From NCBI RefSeq assembly GCF_014217565.1, contig NZ_CP043661.1, forward strand, positions 682,001 through 746,000: a stretch of DNA of 64,000 nt, written 5' to 3'. The first letter of the stretch is position 1, and each line of letters opens with the position of its first letter. Shown here piece by piece: positions 40,504 to 51,060 of the stretch. A model generated the notes under the pieces. It made no database searches. It was given only the letters and a program-made list of their open reading frames with translations, and was not told where the DNA came from. The position numbers and the translations under genes were made by a program. This DNA is from Kribbella qitaiheensis (lineage in GTDB: Bacteria > Actinomycetota > Actinomycetes > Propionibacteriales > Kribbellaceae).

Positions 40504-40632
40504 CACCAGCCAGGGTGAACCCCCACAACGCTCTGTGAAGCCGGTGCGCGAGGTCGCGGCGTCCTGGGGCGGGTGGATCGAGCGGCTGACGCAGGAGGCG
40601 CGAAGCGGGCCTGCCTGAGCGACCCGGCAGAG

Positions 40633-40665
40633 GCGGGAAGCGGGTCACCACCGCGAGCTTCCCGC
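40633..40665 (+). terminator. Hairpin upstream of trmI
   Basis: A 9-bp stem (40633-40641 with 40657-40665; GCGGGAAGC / GCTTCCCGC) with a 15-base loop lies 49 bases before the trmI start. It could be a terminator of upstream transcription or part of the trmI leader. The rest of 40504-40713 holds no convincing gene. Confidence 0.45.
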
Positions 40666-40701
40666 GCAGGTCGATCCCCTTTGGGGGTGGGTGGAAGTTA
40701 A

Positions 40702-41670
<969 letters not shown>

Positions 41671-41745
41671 TGGGATTCGGCTTGCTAGGTGAGGTTTTCT
41701 GGGTAAGGTCCATAGGGTCGAGCCCCACATGGTGAGGTGATGATC

Positions 41746-43482
41746 GTGGCTGGAGACGAGAGTCCTACCGCGGCAGAGCTGCGTAACCAGGTCAGGTACC
41801 TGGAGGCCGAGGTCGCAGCGTTGCGGCGGAGGTTGTTGGAGCACCCGGCGGACAGCCGGTCGCTCGAGAGCAGACTGTCCGAAACCCAGACGTCCTTGGC
41901 GAGCGTGACCGCACAGAACGAGCGGTTGGCGGAAACGCTGCGCGAGGCCCGAGAGAAGATCATCGCCCTGAAGGAGGAGGTCGACCGGCTGGCGCAACCG
42001 CCGTCCGGTTTCGGTACCTTCCTGGGTCGCAACGACGACGACACGCTGGACGTGTTCACCGGGGGACGCAAGCTCCGGGTCGCTGCGAGCCCATCAGTTG
42101 ACCTGGACGCGCTCAAGCTCGGCCAGGAACTGATGCTGAACGAGGCGCTGAACGTGGTCGAGGCCTGCGACTTCGAGGTCGTCGGTGACGTGGTGATGCT
42201 GAAGGAGCTGCTGGCCGACGGCGAGCGGGCGCTGGTGATCGCGCAGGCCGACGAGGAACGGGTCGTCCGGCTCGCCTCGCCACTGCTCGACATCGCGCTG
42301 CGGGCCGGCGACTCGCTGCTGCTGGAGCCACGCTCCGGCTACGTCTACGAGAAGATCCCCAAGTCCGAGGTCGAGGAGCTGGTCCTCGAAGAGGTGCCGG
42401 ACATCGACTACACCCAGATCGGTGGCCTGTCCGGCCAGATCGAGCAGATCCGGGACGCGGTCGAGATGCCGTACCTGCACAAGGACCTGTTCCTGGAGCA
42501 CGAGCTCAAGCCGCCGAAGGGCGTCCTGCTGTACGGCCCGCCGGGTTGTGGCAAGACGCTGATCGCGAAGGCGGTGGCCAACTCGCTGGCCAAGAAGGTG
42601 GCCGAGAAGACCGGTGCGGAGGGAAGATCGTTCTTCCTCAACATCAAGGGTCCCGAGCTGCTGAACAAGTACGTCGGCGAGACCGAGCGGCACATCCGGC
42701 TGGTCTTCCAGCGGGCCCGTGAGAAGGCCTCCGAAGGCATGCCGGTGATCATCTTCTTCGACGAGATGGACTCGCTGTTCCGCACCCGCGGTTCCGGTGT
42801 CTCCTCCGACGTCGAGAACACGATCGTGCCGCAGCTGCTGAGCGAGATCGACGGTGTCGAGGGCCTGGAGAACGTCCTGGTCATCGGCGCCTCCAACCGC
42901 GAGGACATGATCGACCCGGCGATCCTGCGGCCGGGCCGTCTCGACGTGAAGATCAAGATCGAGCGGCCGGACGCCGAGTCCGCCCGCGACATCTTCTCGA
43001 AGTACCTGACCCCCACGCTGCCGCTGCACGCCGACGACCTCGGCGAGTTCGGTGGCGACCGGCGCGAATGTGTCAACGGGATGATCCAGCGCACGGTCGA
43101 GCGGATGTACACCGAGGCCGACGAGAACCGCTTCCTCGAGGTCACCTACGCCAACGGTGACAAGGAAGTCCTGTACTTCAAGGACTTCAACTCGGGCGCG
43201 ATGATCCAGAACATCGTCGACCGGGCCAAGAAGATGGCGATCAAGGCCTTCCTGGACGACAAGCAGAAGGGTCTGCGGGTGCAGCACCTGCTGCAGGCGT
43301 GCGTCGACGAGTTCAAGGAGAACGAGGACCTGCCGAACACGACCAACCCGGACGACTGGGCCCGGATCTCCGGCAAGAAGGGCGAGCGGATCGTCTACAT
43401 CCGTACGCTCATCTCCGGCAAGCAGGGCACCGAGCCGGGTCGCTCCATCGACACGGCCACCAACACCGGTCAGTACCTGTAA
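41746..43482 (+). CDS. arc: Proteasome-associated AAA+ ATPase (ARC/Mpa)
   Basis: Hexameric unfoldase that recognises Pup-tagged proteins and threads them into the 20S proteasome; about 578 residues. The N-terminal coiled coil (about 8-80: [39 protein letters not shown]) binds Pup, and tandem OB domains follow. The AAA core has Walker A GPPGCGKT, Walker [10 protein letters not shown] and sensor [19 protein letters not shown]. The C-terminus ends GQYL, the Tyr-containing tail that docks on PrcA. GTG 41746 was chosen because GGTGAGG sits 9 bases upstream; ATG 41740 or GTG 41737 are alternatives. A strong terminator follows. Confidence 0.96.
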   Translation: MAGDESPTAAELRNQVRYLEAEVAALRRRLLEHPADSRSLESRLSETQTSLASVTAQNERLAETLREAREKIIALKEEVDRLAQPPSGFGTFLGRNDDDTLDVFTGGRKLRVAASPSVDLDALKLGQELMLNEALNVVEACDFEVVGDVVMLKELLADGERALVIAQADEERVVRLASPLLDIALRAGDSLLLEPRSGYVYEKIPKSEVEELVLEEVPDIDYTQIGGLSGQIEQIRDAVEMPYLHKDLFLEHELKPPKGVLLYGPPGCGKTLIAKAVANSLAKKVAEKTGAEGRSFFLNIKGPELLNKYVGETERHIRLVFQRAREKASEGMPVIIFFDEMDSLFRTRGSGVSSDVENTIVPQLLSEIDGVEGLENVLVIGASNREDMIDPAILRPGRLDVKIKIERPDAESARDIFSKYLTPTLPLHADDLGEFGGDRRECVNGMIQRTVERMYTEADENRFLEVTYANGDKEVLYFKDFNSGAMIQNIVDRAKKMAIKAFLDDKQKGLRVQHLLQACVDEFKENEDLPNTTNPDDWARISGKKGERIVYIRTLISGKQGTEPGRSIDTATNTGQYL

Positions 43483-43490
43483 AACCTCAC

Positions 43491-43529
43491 ACCAGCCGCC
43501 CCGGTCCATCTCGGACCGGGGCGGCTGGT
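43491..43529 (+). terminator. Strong hairpin terminator after arc
   Basis: A perfect 17-bp stem (43491-43507 with 43513-43529) with loop ATCTC begins 9 bases after the arc stop, preceded by AAAACC. It should separate arc transcription from downstream genes, so arc and dop-pup-prcBA are separately transcribed. Confidence 0.85.
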
Positions 43530-43683
43530 GCTTGTGGACGGCCACTGGCCCCTACCACCACGGCTGTCTGATCGCCAGGTGCCTGGGACCACCAATCCCC
43601 TTGTCGTGAGGCGGTGCTGGGAGGGGAGTTGGTCAGGGTTTCCCCTGATCCGGTGCAAGCCGGTCGCGGCGTACCGTCAGCGT

Positions 43684-44025
43684 ATGGCGACGGAAGAGAT
43701 CCGCAAGGACCTGCGCGCGGCTGTGGCTGCGCGGCAGGAGCTGGGGCCGGACTACGAGCCCGAGATCATTGACGGGTTCCTCGCGAAACTCGATGCGCAC
43801 ACCGCTCATCACTTCGCGATCCCACCGGTGCAGGCCCCCAAGCCGAGCCAGGAAGGCGATCCGGGCGGTCTAGCGCTGGCCATCATCTCGGTCACCGCCG
43901 GCATCCCGATCACCGCCATCGCCGCCGCCCAGGAAGGCACCATCGCGATCATCATCTGCTGGGGCGGCCTGGTCGGCATCAACCTCGCCCGCTCCGTCAC
44001 CCGCTTCATCAGCCGCCAGCCCTAA
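43684..44025 (+). CDS. Small membrane protein of unknown function
   Basis: Protein of 113 residues, not assigned to a named family. The first 60 residues are soluble and charged (TEEIRKDLRAAVAARQELGP, then DGFLAKLDAHTAHHF), ending in a Pro-rich linker. Two hydrophobic stretches follow (ALAIISVTAGIPITAIAAA and GTIAIIICWGGLVGINLA), then a basic tail RSVTRFISRQP. The layout resembles actinobacterial proteins annotated as integral membrane proteins with a DUF1707-like N-terminus, but I cannot confirm that. ATG 43684; the end overlaps the convergent gene by 4 bases. Confidence 0.75.
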   Translation: MATEEIRKDLRAAVAARQELGPDYEPEIIDGFLAKLDAHTAHHFAIPPVQAPKPSQEGDPGGLALAIISVTAGIPITAIAAAQEGTIAIIICWGGLVGINLARSVTRFISRQP

Positions 44026-44831
44026 GACAGCGGCACCGGGTTGCCGTTCTTGTCGAAGGCCCGGAATTCGCGCACGCTGTGTGGCTTGGGTAATTGAGTG
44101 AGGCTGTCGGTCGCGTCCGCGTAGGCGATCCCGTCCTGAACAACGCCCTCGTACCAAGGGCTCGCGCCGCCCGACCAGACCCAGCGTGCCTGGATCCGGG
44201 TAATCTCGGGACGCACCCGGTACATTCCCCAGGTCTCCTTGATCTCGATCAGTGGAGCGCCGTTCGGCGGCATGCCCCCTTGCACGTAGGTCAGCTCGTC
44301 GATCGTGAGCATGCCCTGAGCCGGAGTAGGTCCGGCAGTCCAGCGACCGTCGAGGACATCGTCACCCTGACCTGTAGCGGTACAGAAGAGGATCCCCAGG
44401 CTGTGGCCGGGCTGAGCTTTGGGCTGCGAGACCCTCATCAGGGCCACCACGCCGGTCAGGTTCTTCGCATTGTCGAGACTGGCGAACCGTTTCACCTTGC
44501 GGCTCCACAGCACCTCGTCCGCAGGCTGGTACAGGGCGGTTCGGCAACTCTGCTTCAGCTTTGCCAACTCGGCCGCGCTCGCCGGCCCCAGATCGACCGT
44601 GATCGCGTCCGGCACCGGCGAATTGATGACCGGAGGCGCGGTCTTCTCGCCCCAGTGGCCGGCGAGGGTGGCGCCGGCGATGACGGCTGCGACAGCAGCC
44701 ACCGCGGCAATCGGGACGGCCCAGCGCCGCGGCGTTCGGCGTACTGCGGGGTGCATCACCTGGTTGCGGAGGCGGGCACGCTGAGACTCGGAAAGCGGAG
44801 GTACCCGCGGCGGAGCCAGCTTCGTGGTCAT
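44022..44831 (-). CDS. Membrane-anchored protein partnering an ECF sigma factor (CU044_5270-like)
   Basis: Protein of 269 residues with a short cytosolic N-terminus (PPLSESQRARLRNQVMHPAV) and one membrane helix (about 38-58: AVPIAAVAAVAAVIAGATLA). An extracytoplasmic domain follows, with two Cys (KQSCRTALY, LFCTATG). Its ATG overlaps the sigma-factor stop (ATGA), and the layout matches proteins named CU044_5270 that sit beside ECF sigma genes. An anti-sigma role is inferred from position and topology; no zinc anti-sigma HxxxCxxC motif is seen. Confidence 0.7.
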   Translation of the reverse strand: MTTKLAPPRVPPLSESQRARLRNQVMHPAVRRTPRRWAVPIAAVAAVAAVIAGATLAGHWGEKTAPPVINSPVPDAITVDLGPASAAELAKLKQSCRTALYQPADEVLWSRKVKRFASLDNAKNLTGVVALMRVSQPKAQPGHSLGILFCTATGQGDDVLDGRWTAGPTPAQGMLTIDELTYVQGGMPPNGAPLIEIKETWGMYRVRPEITRIQARWVWSGGASPWYEGVVQDGIAYADATDSLTQLPKPHSVREFRAFDKNGNPVPLS

Positions 44832-45445
44832 GAGAGCTCCTCGGAGAGCGCGATCCGGGACAGCAGGTCGGGGAAGCGGCGGCGGGTGCGGTGCAGGCGG
44901 GCCTTGACGGTGCCGATCGGTACGCCGAGGGCGTCGGCGGTCTCAGCCGTCGTCAGGCCGGACCAGACGACCAGTTCGAGCGTCTCCCGTTCGTGCCGGG
45001 GGAGCTTCGCCAACGCGCGGCGGATGGCGGACATCCGCTGTTCGTCATCGAGTTTGCGGGCCACTTCGGCGGCATGGTCGGGACCGGGCGAGGGATCCGG
45101 CAATCGCTCCAGCATGGTCCGGAACCGCCTTGTGGTCCGGAACAGGACGCGGCATTCGTTGCCGGCGACGACCAACAGCCAGCCGCGGGCACTAGGTCCA
45201 GTCATGGGTCCTGGTGGGTTCCGCTGAAACCGTCGCCAGGTGCTCAGAAACGTCGCCTGGACGACATCCTCGGCGGTGGTCCAAGAGGCGGTACGGCGGA
45301 AAGCGAAGGCATACACGTCGTCCGCGTACCGGTCGAACAGCTCACCCAACGCGTCCTGGTCCCCAGCTCGAAGCCGGTCCCACAACTCCGCATCGGATCC
45401 GGCGGCCATCGCGGGCTCCGTCTCTTCGGTCTGGATGATCTTCAC
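44828..45445 (-). CDS. ECF-family RNA polymerase sigma factor
   Basis: Extracytoplasmic-function sigma factor of 205 residues. Region 2 is AGDQDALGELFDRYADDVYA and AEDVVQATFLSTWRRFQRNP (about 28-85). Region 4 is LAKLPRHERETLELVVWSGL and DALGVPIGTVKARLHRTRRR (about 140-195), the usual HTH for the -35 element. The pair with the membrane protein downstream is coupled, and this ECF module sits between arc and dop. Target promoters were not identified. Confidence 0.93.
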   Translation of the reverse strand: MKIIQTEETEPAMAAGSDAELWDRLRAGDQDALGELFDRYADDVYAFAFRRTASWTTAEDVVQATFLSTWRRFQRNPPGPMTGPSARGWLLVVAGNECRVLFRTTRRFRTMLERLPDPSPGPDHAAEVARKLDDEQRMSAIRRALAKLPRHERETLELVVWSGLTTAETADALGVPIGTVKARLHRTRRRFPDLLSRIALSEELS

Positions 45446-45481
45446 ATCGGTGAGTGGCCGCTCACCTACCCGATGGTTGCG

Positions 45482-46222
45482 TCAGAGCCGGGCCAGCACT
45501 CCCGAGAGACCGCTCTCCACGAATTCCGGCTGCTCCGTGCCGAGACCGTGGACGACCTCGTACCAAGGGCCCAGTCGATACCAGTCGTAGGCCCGCCGGA
45601 CCAGCTCTGGCTCCGGTTGGTAGGTCTCGGCAGCTGCCTCGGAGAGCGCCGGCGGAGTGGCGTGCAGGAGCCAGCACAGGTCCAGACCAGGGTCGCCGAT
45701 ATGCGCGTCGGTCCAGTCGATGATGCCGGTGATCCGACCATCGTGGACCCGGACGTGGTCGGGCCCGAAATCCCCGTGCACCAGCGTGGTGTGGCCGCCG
45801 ATGTTGTCCAGCAGTTCCGCGCCACGGACCCGGTCGGCACCAGACAGCAATGGCAGCACCTGCGCACGCATCTCAGCGAGGATCTCGACGCGCTCGGCCG
45901 CTGCCGTCACCGGATCCAGTGCTCCGTGCGCAACAGCTTCGAGCGGATCCACAGCGTGGAGCGCTCGCAGAAATGATCCGAGCTCGCGGCCCAGCGCGGT
46001 ACTGGCCTCTTCGATCGGCTCACCGACCAGCAGACGATGGCGTACGCCGTCCTCGGTCGGCTCGGGGATGGGGATAGGCAGCGGGAGTTGCGGAGCGAGC
46101 CAGGGGAGGAGGCGGGTCTCGGCGAGCAGTCGTGGGCCGACCTCCGGGCGCCGGGGAGCCCTATGCAGCCAGTCGCCCTCCAGCCAGGCGCGACTGTCCC
46201 AGCCGTTGTCGGTGATCGTCAT
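45482..46222 (-). CDS. Phosphotransferase family protein (aminoglycoside phosphotransferase fold)
   Basis: Kinase-like protein of 246 residues. LLAETRLLPWLAPQLPLPIP covers the N-lobe, then VHGDFGPDHVRVHDGRITGI is the Brenner-type catalytic loop (HGDF...N replaced by H), and IIDWTDAHIGDPGLDL the metal-binding DxD-like motif. Most relatives phosphorylate small molecules; resistance function is not implied. ATG 46222 overlaps the NUDIX stop by 4 bases, so the two are coupled. The Asn usually found in the HGDxxxxN loop is His here, which may alter activity. Confidence 0.85.
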   Translation of the reverse strand: MTITDNGWDSRAWLEGDWLHRAPRRPEVGPRLLAETRLLPWLAPQLPLPIPIPEPTEDGVRHRLLVGEPIEEASTALGRELGSFLRALHAVDPLEAVAHGALDPVTAAAERVEILAEMRAQVLPLLSGADRVRGAELLDNIGGHTTLVHGDFGPDHVRVHDGRITGIIDWTDAHIGDPGLDLCWLLHATPPALSEAAAETYQPEPELVRRAYDWYRLGPWYEVVHGLGTEQPEFVESGLSGVLARL

Positions 46223-46719
46223 CCGAACGACCTCACCAGCGGGCCGAGCATGGCGGCGGTGTCCGGCATCACCGGCCAGTCGGGGTCGTCGAGCCTCGCG
46301 ATCAGCTCGGCGGGGGACATCCACGCACCCCAGGCAACCTCTTCCGGCTGATGATGGACCGGACCGTCCCAGACGCACATGTAGAGATAGGCGTGGTACG
46401 ACGTGGCGTCATCCGCATAGTCGCCTTCGGGCAGCTTCACCAGGTCGACGTCGGTGATCCCGAGCTCCTCGGCGAGCTCGCGCACAACCGCGTCGTACGG
46501 GTCCTCACCCGCCGCCACGACGCCGCCGGCCGCGAAGTCGTAGTACGAGGGGTAGACGTCCTTGGTCGGGGTCCGGCGATGGACGTAGATGTCGCCGGCG
46601 CTGTTGCGGACCAGTACTCCGGTGGCGCCGTGGCGCAGGTTGTCCCGCCGCATCACCGATCTCGGCGCGCTACCACACACCCGGCCGTCGGAGTCCAGCA
46701 ACGCCACGAGTTCGTCCAT
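46219..46719 (-). CDS. NUDIX hydrolase (IDI-like subclass)
   Basis: NUDIX-fold protein of 166 residues. The box GGVVAAGEDPYDAVVRELAEELGI (about 66-89) is intact and is preceded by VHRRTPTKDVYPSYYDFAAG, as in isopentenyl-diphosphate-isomerase-like NUDIX proteins of actinobacteria. Substrate unknown: nucleoside diphosphate derivatives or isoprenoids are possible. It is divergent from dop, with a dyad in the 72-base gap, and coupled to the phosphotransferase gene. Confidence 0.9.
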   Translation of the reverse strand: MDELVALLDSDGRVCGSAPRSVMRRDNLRHGATGVLVRNSAGDIYVHRRTPTKDVYPSYYDFAAGGVVAAGEDPYDAVVRELAEELGITDVDLVKLPEGDYADDATSYHAYLYMCVWDGPVHHQPEEVAWGAWMSPAELIARLDDPDWPVMPDTAAMLGPLVRSFG

Positions 46720-46742
46720 TTGGGCAGTCTCACATGTAACCC

Positions 46743-46758
46743 TGTGGACACGTCCACA
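46743..46758. promoter_or_regulatory. 7-2-7 inverted repeat in the dop promoter region
   Basis: TGTGGAC AC GTCCACA, arms 46743-46749 and 46752-46758, lies in the 72-base gap between the NUDIX gene and dop. TAGGCT at 46780-46785 resembles an actinobacterial -10 element. The dyad could be an operator for dop-pup-prcBA and/or the divergent NUDIX-phosphotransferase pair. Binding is inference. Confidence 0.4.
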
Positions 46759-46791
46759 CCTTTAGTCGGCCTTACCGCGTAGGCTCGAAGC

Positions 46792-48313
46792 ATGAGTGTT
46801 CGGCGGATCATGGGCACCGAGACCGAGTTCGGGATCTCGGTGCCGGGCCAGCCAGGGGCGAACCCGATGCTGACCTCCAGCCAGGTGGTCAACGGCTATG
46901 CCCAGACGCAGCCACTGGCGCGCAAGACGAGGTGGGACTTCGACGAGGAGCACCCACTGCGGGACGCGCGGGGCTTCGACCTGAGCCGGGAGGTGGCCGA
47001 CTCCAGCCAGCTCACCGACGAGGAGACCGGGCTGGCCAACGTCATCCTGACCAACGGAGCGAGGTTGTACGTCGACCACGCCCACCCGGAGTACTCGGCG
47101 CCCGAGTGCACCAACCCACGCGACGTGGTGGTCTGGGACAAGGCCGGCGAGCTGGTGATCATGGAGGGCGCGCGGCAGGCCCGGCAGATCCCCGGCGCGC
47201 CACCGCTGAACCTGTACAAGAACAACACCGACAACAAGGGCGCGTCGTACGGGTCGCACGAGAACTACCTGATGCGCCGGTCCACGCCGTTCGCGTCGAT
47301 CGTGCGGCACCTGACGCCGTTCTTCGTCAGCCGCCAGGTGGTCACCGGCGCCGGGCCGGGTCGGGATCGGCCAGGACGGCAACGCGCACGGGTTCCAGAT
47401 CAGCCAGCGGGCGGACTACTTCGAGGTCGAGGTCGGCCTGGAGACGACGCTGAAGCGGCCGATCATCAACACCCGCGACGAGCCGCACGCGAATCCGGAC
47501 CGGTACCGGCGGCTGCACGTGATCATCGGCGACGCGAACCTGTCCGAGATCTCGACGTACCTGAAGGTCGGTACGACGTCGCTGGTGCTCGCGATGATCG
47601 AGGACGGCTGGCTGACGGACGACCTGAGCGTCGACCGGCCGGTCTTCGCGCTGCACGAGATCAGCCACGACCCGAGCTGTACGCACCAGATGACGTTGAA
47701 GGACGGCCGCAAGATCAACGCCGTCCAGCTCCAGGTGGAGTATCTGGAGCAGGCCCGCAAGTACGTCGAGGACAAGTACGGCGACGACGCGGACCGGCAG
47801 ACCAAGGACGTCCTGCAGCGCTGGGAGAACGTGCTCGACCAGCTGGCCACCGACCCGATGAAGCTGAGCGACCAGCTCGACTGGGTCGCCAAGCTGAAGC
47901 TGCTGCAGTCCTACCGCGACCGTGACGGCCTCGACTGGGACGACTCCAAGCTGCACCTGGTCGACCTGCAGTACGCCGATCTGCGGCCGGACAAGGGCCT
48001 GTACTACAAGCTCGTCAAGTCCGGCCGGATGCAGCGACTGGTCAGCGACGAGGAGATCCGGATGGCCGTCTCGCACCCGCCGACGGACACCCGCGCCTAC
48101 TTCCGCGGCCGTTGCATGCAGCAGTACGCCGGTCAGGTGGCGGCCGCGTCCTGGGACTCGGTCATCTTCGATCTGCCCGGTAAGGAGTCATTGCAACGAA
48201 TCCCGACCTTGGACCCGTTGCGCGGGACAAAAGCTCATGTCGGGGCCCTTCTTGACCAGTGCGACACCGCGAGTGACCTGGTTCGCACCATTACTGGGGG
48301 CGCTGCCGGGTAG
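46792..48313 (+). pseudogene. dop: Dop, Pup deamidase/depupylase, carrying a frameshift
   Basis: Pup-processing enzyme of the glutamine-synthetase-like PafA/Dop family. It starts [20 protein letters not shown] and keeps [40 protein letters not shown] up to about residue 187. There a surplus G in the run 47353-47355 shifts the frame. Dropping one G restores [20 protein letters not shown] and the remainder, [20 protein letters not shown], to stop at 48313, about 506 residues. Everything else is conserved, so it is either recently inactivated or mis-sequenced. It lies 79 bases before pup. Dop rather than PafA by similarity and position; no pafA gene is in the window. Confidence 0.88.
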
Positions 48314-48392
48314 GGTCTGCCGTAGAAAGAAAAACCACTGCGAGGGTCGGTTGGGCGGCCATCGCGGGCGGCGGTTCTAGGAGGTGTGTGCG

Positions 48393-48602
48393 ATGGCGAA
48401 GGACGGCGGGCAGCAGCACAAGCAGCCGAAGCGTTCGACGACCGAGGAAGAGGTCACCGAGGTCAAGTCGACCGAGGACGCCGCCGAGCGCAAGGAACGG
48501 CTCGACGACGACGTGGACTCGATCCTCGACGAGATCGACGAGGTGCTGGAGGAGAACGCGGAAGAGTTCGTCCGCGGCTTCGTGCAAAAGGGTGGGGAGT
48601 GA
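48393..48602 (+). CDS. pup: Prokaryotic ubiquitin-like protein Pup
   Basis: Small protein tag of 69 residues, ligated via its C-terminus to lysines of doomed proteins. The N-terminal half is polar and disordered; the C-terminal half RLDDDVDSILDEIDEVLEEN forms the ARC-binding helix, and the end reads FVRGFVQKGGE. The last residue is Glu, not Gln, so no deamidation is needed before ligation. ATG 48393 is 8 bases after AGGAGG (48379-48384). It precedes prcB by 8 bases. Confidence 0.96.
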   Translation: MAKDGGQQHKQPKRSTTEEEVTEVKSTEDAAERKERLDDDVDSILDEIDEVLEENAEEFVRGFVQKGGE

Positions 48603-48610
48603 ACCGCTAG

Positions 48611-49450
48611 ATGACATTCGATGCCTCCGGCAGGTTGCCGGAAGCCTTCCTGGTCCCAGGTGGCTCGTCCTTCATGGACTTCCTGGCCGGGCACGCGCCC
48701 GACCTGTTGCCCGGACGACGCTCCCTGGGATCGGCTGACTTTTCCGCCGACGTTCCGCACGGTACGACCATCGTCTCGGCCACCTTCCCCGGTGGCGTGC
48801 TGATGGCCGGCGACCGGCGGGCCACGATGGGCAACATCATCGCCCAGCGTGACATCGAGAAGGTCTTCCCCGCCGACGAGTACTCCGCGGTCGCGTTCGC
48901 GGGCTCGGCCGGCTTCGGAATAGAGATGGTCAGACTCTTCCAGGTCGAGCTGGAGCACTACGAGAAGCTCGAGGGCACGACGCTCAGCCTGGACGGCAAG
49001 GCGAACAGGCTGAGCGCGCTGATCCGGGGCAACCTGGCGATGGCGATGCAGGGCCTGGCCGTGGTGCCGCTGTTCGCGGGCTACGACGAGGAGATCAAGG
49101 GCGGCCGGATCTTCTCGTACGACGCCACTGGCGGGCGTTACGAGGAGCAGGCCTTCCACAGCGTCGGCTCGGGTTCGCTGTTCGCCCGGGGCGCGCTGAA
49201 GAAGCTCTACCGGCCGGACCTGACCGCGACGGAGTGTGCCACGGTCGCGGTCCAGTCCCTGATCGACGCGGCGGACGACGACTCGGCGACCGGTGGACCG
49301 GACATGCTGAGGCGGATCTTCCCGGTGATCGGCGTGGTCACGGCCGACGGCTACAAGCGACTGCCCGAGGACGAGGTGGCCTCGATCGTCGACAGCGTGT
49401 GGGCGGCCCGGCACGAGCGTCCCGACGGCCCGGCCTCCTCGCTGATCTGA
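48611..49450 (+). CDS. prcB: Proteasome beta subunit (PrcB)
   Basis: Catalytic subunit of the 20S proteasome, 279 residues. A propeptide of 51 residues ends in DVPHG, and the mature protein begins at Thr52 ([20 protein letters not shown]), the N-terminal nucleophile. Family residues for catalysis (Asp and Lys in the first strands) are visible in [10 protein letters not shown] and [20 protein letters not shown]. It assembles with PrcA into the alpha7-beta7-beta7-alpha7 core. Start ATG 48611 lies 8 bases after pup, which implies co-transcription. Confidence 0.96.
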   Translation: MTFDASGRLPEAFLVPGGSSFMDFLAGHAPDLLPGRRSLGSADFSADVPHGTTIVSATFPGGVLMAGDRRATMGNIIAQRDIEKVFPADEYSAVAFAGSAGFGIEMVRLFQVELEHYEKLEGTTLSLDGKANRLSALIRGNLAMAMQGLAVVPLFAGYDEEIKGGRIFSYDATGGRYEEQAFHSVGSGSLFARGALKKLYRPDLTATECATVAVQSLIDAADDDSATGGPDMLRRIFPVIGVVTADGYKRLPEDEVASIVDSVWAARHERPDGPASSLI

Positions 49451-49498
49451 GCAGCTCGCCGACCTGAGTCTGCCCGCGCTTCGAAGACAAGGATTTCC

Positions 49499-50353
49499 AT
49501 GAGCGTTCCGTTCTACGTCTCTCCCGAACAGCTGATGCGGGACCGGGCGGACTTCGCCCGGAAGGGCATCGCCAAGGGCCGCAGCGCGATCGCACTGCAG
49601 TACGCCGACGGCATCCTGTTCGTCGCGGAGAACAGGTCACCCGCCCTGCACAAGGTGGCCGAGATCTACGACCGGATGGCGTTTGCCGCGGTCGGGCGGT
49701 ACAACGAGTTCGAGAACCTGCGGATCGCCGGCGTCCGACTCGCCGACATGCGTGGGTACTCCTACGACCGGCGCGACGTGACGGGCCGGGCGCTGGCGAA
49801 CGCGTACGCGCAGACGCTCGGTGCGATCTTCTCCTCCGGTGGCGAGAAGCCGCTCGAGGTGGAGATCCTGGTCGCCGAGATCGGCAACACGCCGGCTGCC
49901 GACCAGATCTACCGGCTCACCTACGACGGCTCGATCGCCGACGTGCGTGGGTACGCCGTGATGGGTGGGCCGGCCGAGCAGGTCGCCGACTACATCGGCG
50001 AGCACTATGCCGAGGGGATCTCGCTCGCGGGCGCCCTCCGGCTGGCGGTGGACGCACTCGGCCACGACGGCACCGACACCCGGCAGCTCGAGCCGGACCA
50101 GCTCGAGGTCGCCGTACTGGACCGGACCAGGTCCCAGGTGCGCAAGTTCAAGCGGATCTCCGAGGAGACGCTGGCCCGGATCCTGTCCGAGTCCAGGCCC
50201 GACACCTCGCCGTCCGAGCCGGCCGCGCACTCCGAGGCCGCCGAGTCGGTCAACGGCGGCAACTACGAGAGCGCGAGCACGGACGGTGCTTCGGCCGACG
50301 ACGACGCACCGGTCGCGCCCCCGGAAGACCCGGACACCAGCAACCCGCTGTGA
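49499..50353 (+). CDS. prcA: Proteasome alpha subunit (PrcA)
   Basis: Structural gate-forming subunit of 284 residues. [20 protein letters not shown] is the gating N-terminal segment, then [40 protein letters not shown] and [20 protein letters not shown] mark the alpha fold. Residues from about 235 are an acidic, Ser/Glu-rich tail likely outside the core. It starts at ATG 49499, 48 bases after prcB, and its stop overlaps the next gene (GTGA). Confidence 0.95.
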   Translation: MSVPFYVSPEQLMRDRADFARKGIAKGRSAIALQYADGILFVAENRSPALHKVAEIYDRMAFAAVGRYNEFENLRIAGVRLADMRGYSYDRRDVTGRALANAYAQTLGAIFSSGGEKPLEVEILVAEIGNTPAADQIYRLTYDGSIADVRGYAVMGGPAEQVADYIGEHYAEGISLAGALRLAVDALGHDGTDTRQLEPDQLEVAVLDRTRSQVRKFKRISEETLARILSESRPDTSPSEPAAHSEAAESVNGGNYESASTDGASADDDAPVAPPEDPDTSNPL

Positions 50354-50994
50354 CAGCCGAATCGACGCCCGCCGGAGAATCCCTTTCCCCGGCGGGCGAC
50401 TCGGGTGGTGTGGGCTCCGGACCCAATGGGTCCCCTCGGCCTGCCGATCCGGAGCCGTGGGTGTTGCTCGAAGAGAAGCCGGGCTTCGACGGGTTCCTGA
50501 CCGTGAAGTTGCGGCGGTACCGGTTGCCCGACGGGCGTGAGGTCGACTGGGACGTCTTCGGTCCGGAGCTGGACTCCGGGTTCAGCTCGGGTGTCACCGT
50601 GCTGCCGCTGACGCCGGAGGGCCGAATCGTCACGATCCGGATGTTCCGCGCCGGCCCGGACCAGGTGGTTACCAACCTGCCCGGCGGTCTCGTCGATCCG
50701 GGGGAGGACCCCGAGGCCGGTGGTCGTCGTGAGCTGGAAGAGGAGACCGGCTACACCTGCGAATCGATCGAGGTGGTGGGCTGGCTGTGGGCGAGTTCGT
50801 CGTCGGTCTTCCGTAAGTACGTAGCGATCGCTCGCGGCTGCCGTCCGGACGGGCAGCAACACCTGGACGAAACCGAGGACTGCGTCCCGGTGGAGCTCAC
50901 AGTCGACGAATTCCGCACCGAACTCCGTAAGCCCGGCCAGATGACCGGCACCGACGCGGCCTACGTGGCCCTCGACCACGCCGGCCTCCTCTGA
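50350..50994 (+). CDS. NUDIX hydrolase (ADP-ribose pyrophosphatase-like)
   Basis: NUDIX protein of 214 residues. [20 protein letters not shown] is followed by the NUDIX box [20 protein letters not shown] and EEETGY (about 115-140), then [13 protein letters not shown]. The layout resembles ADP-ribose or similar pyrophosphatases. The first 40 residues are disordered. GTG 50350 overlaps the prcA stop by 4 bases, so it is coupled to the proteasome operon; a functional link is not known. Confidence 0.88.
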   Translation: MTAESTPAGESLSPAGDSGGVGSGPNGSPRPADPEPWVLLEEKPGFDGFLTVKLRRYRLPDGREVDWDVFGPELDSGFSSGVTVLPLTPEGRIVTIRMFRAGPDQVVTNLPGGLVDPGEDPEAGGRRELEEETGYTCESIEVVGWLWASSSSVFRKYVAIARGCRPDGQQHLDETEDCVPVELTVDEFRTELRKPGQMTGTDAAYVALDHAGLL

Positions 50995-51060
50995 CCAAGC
51001 GCCGTTCTGGCCGGGGTATTTGCGTTGCGTGACCGTTTGGGTGCGCTCTAGCGTGCGCGC

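Noticed and set aside
45482..46222. Aminoglycoside-resistance gene
   Set aside because: Only the general phosphotransferase fold is visible, and the usual Asn in the catalytic loop is replaced; many such proteins are metabolic kinases.
46792..48313. dop gene as the Pup ligase pafA
   Set aside because: Position directly before pup and the Dop-type sequence (GISVPGQ, SPEC-like segments) favour Dop; family separation was done by eye only.
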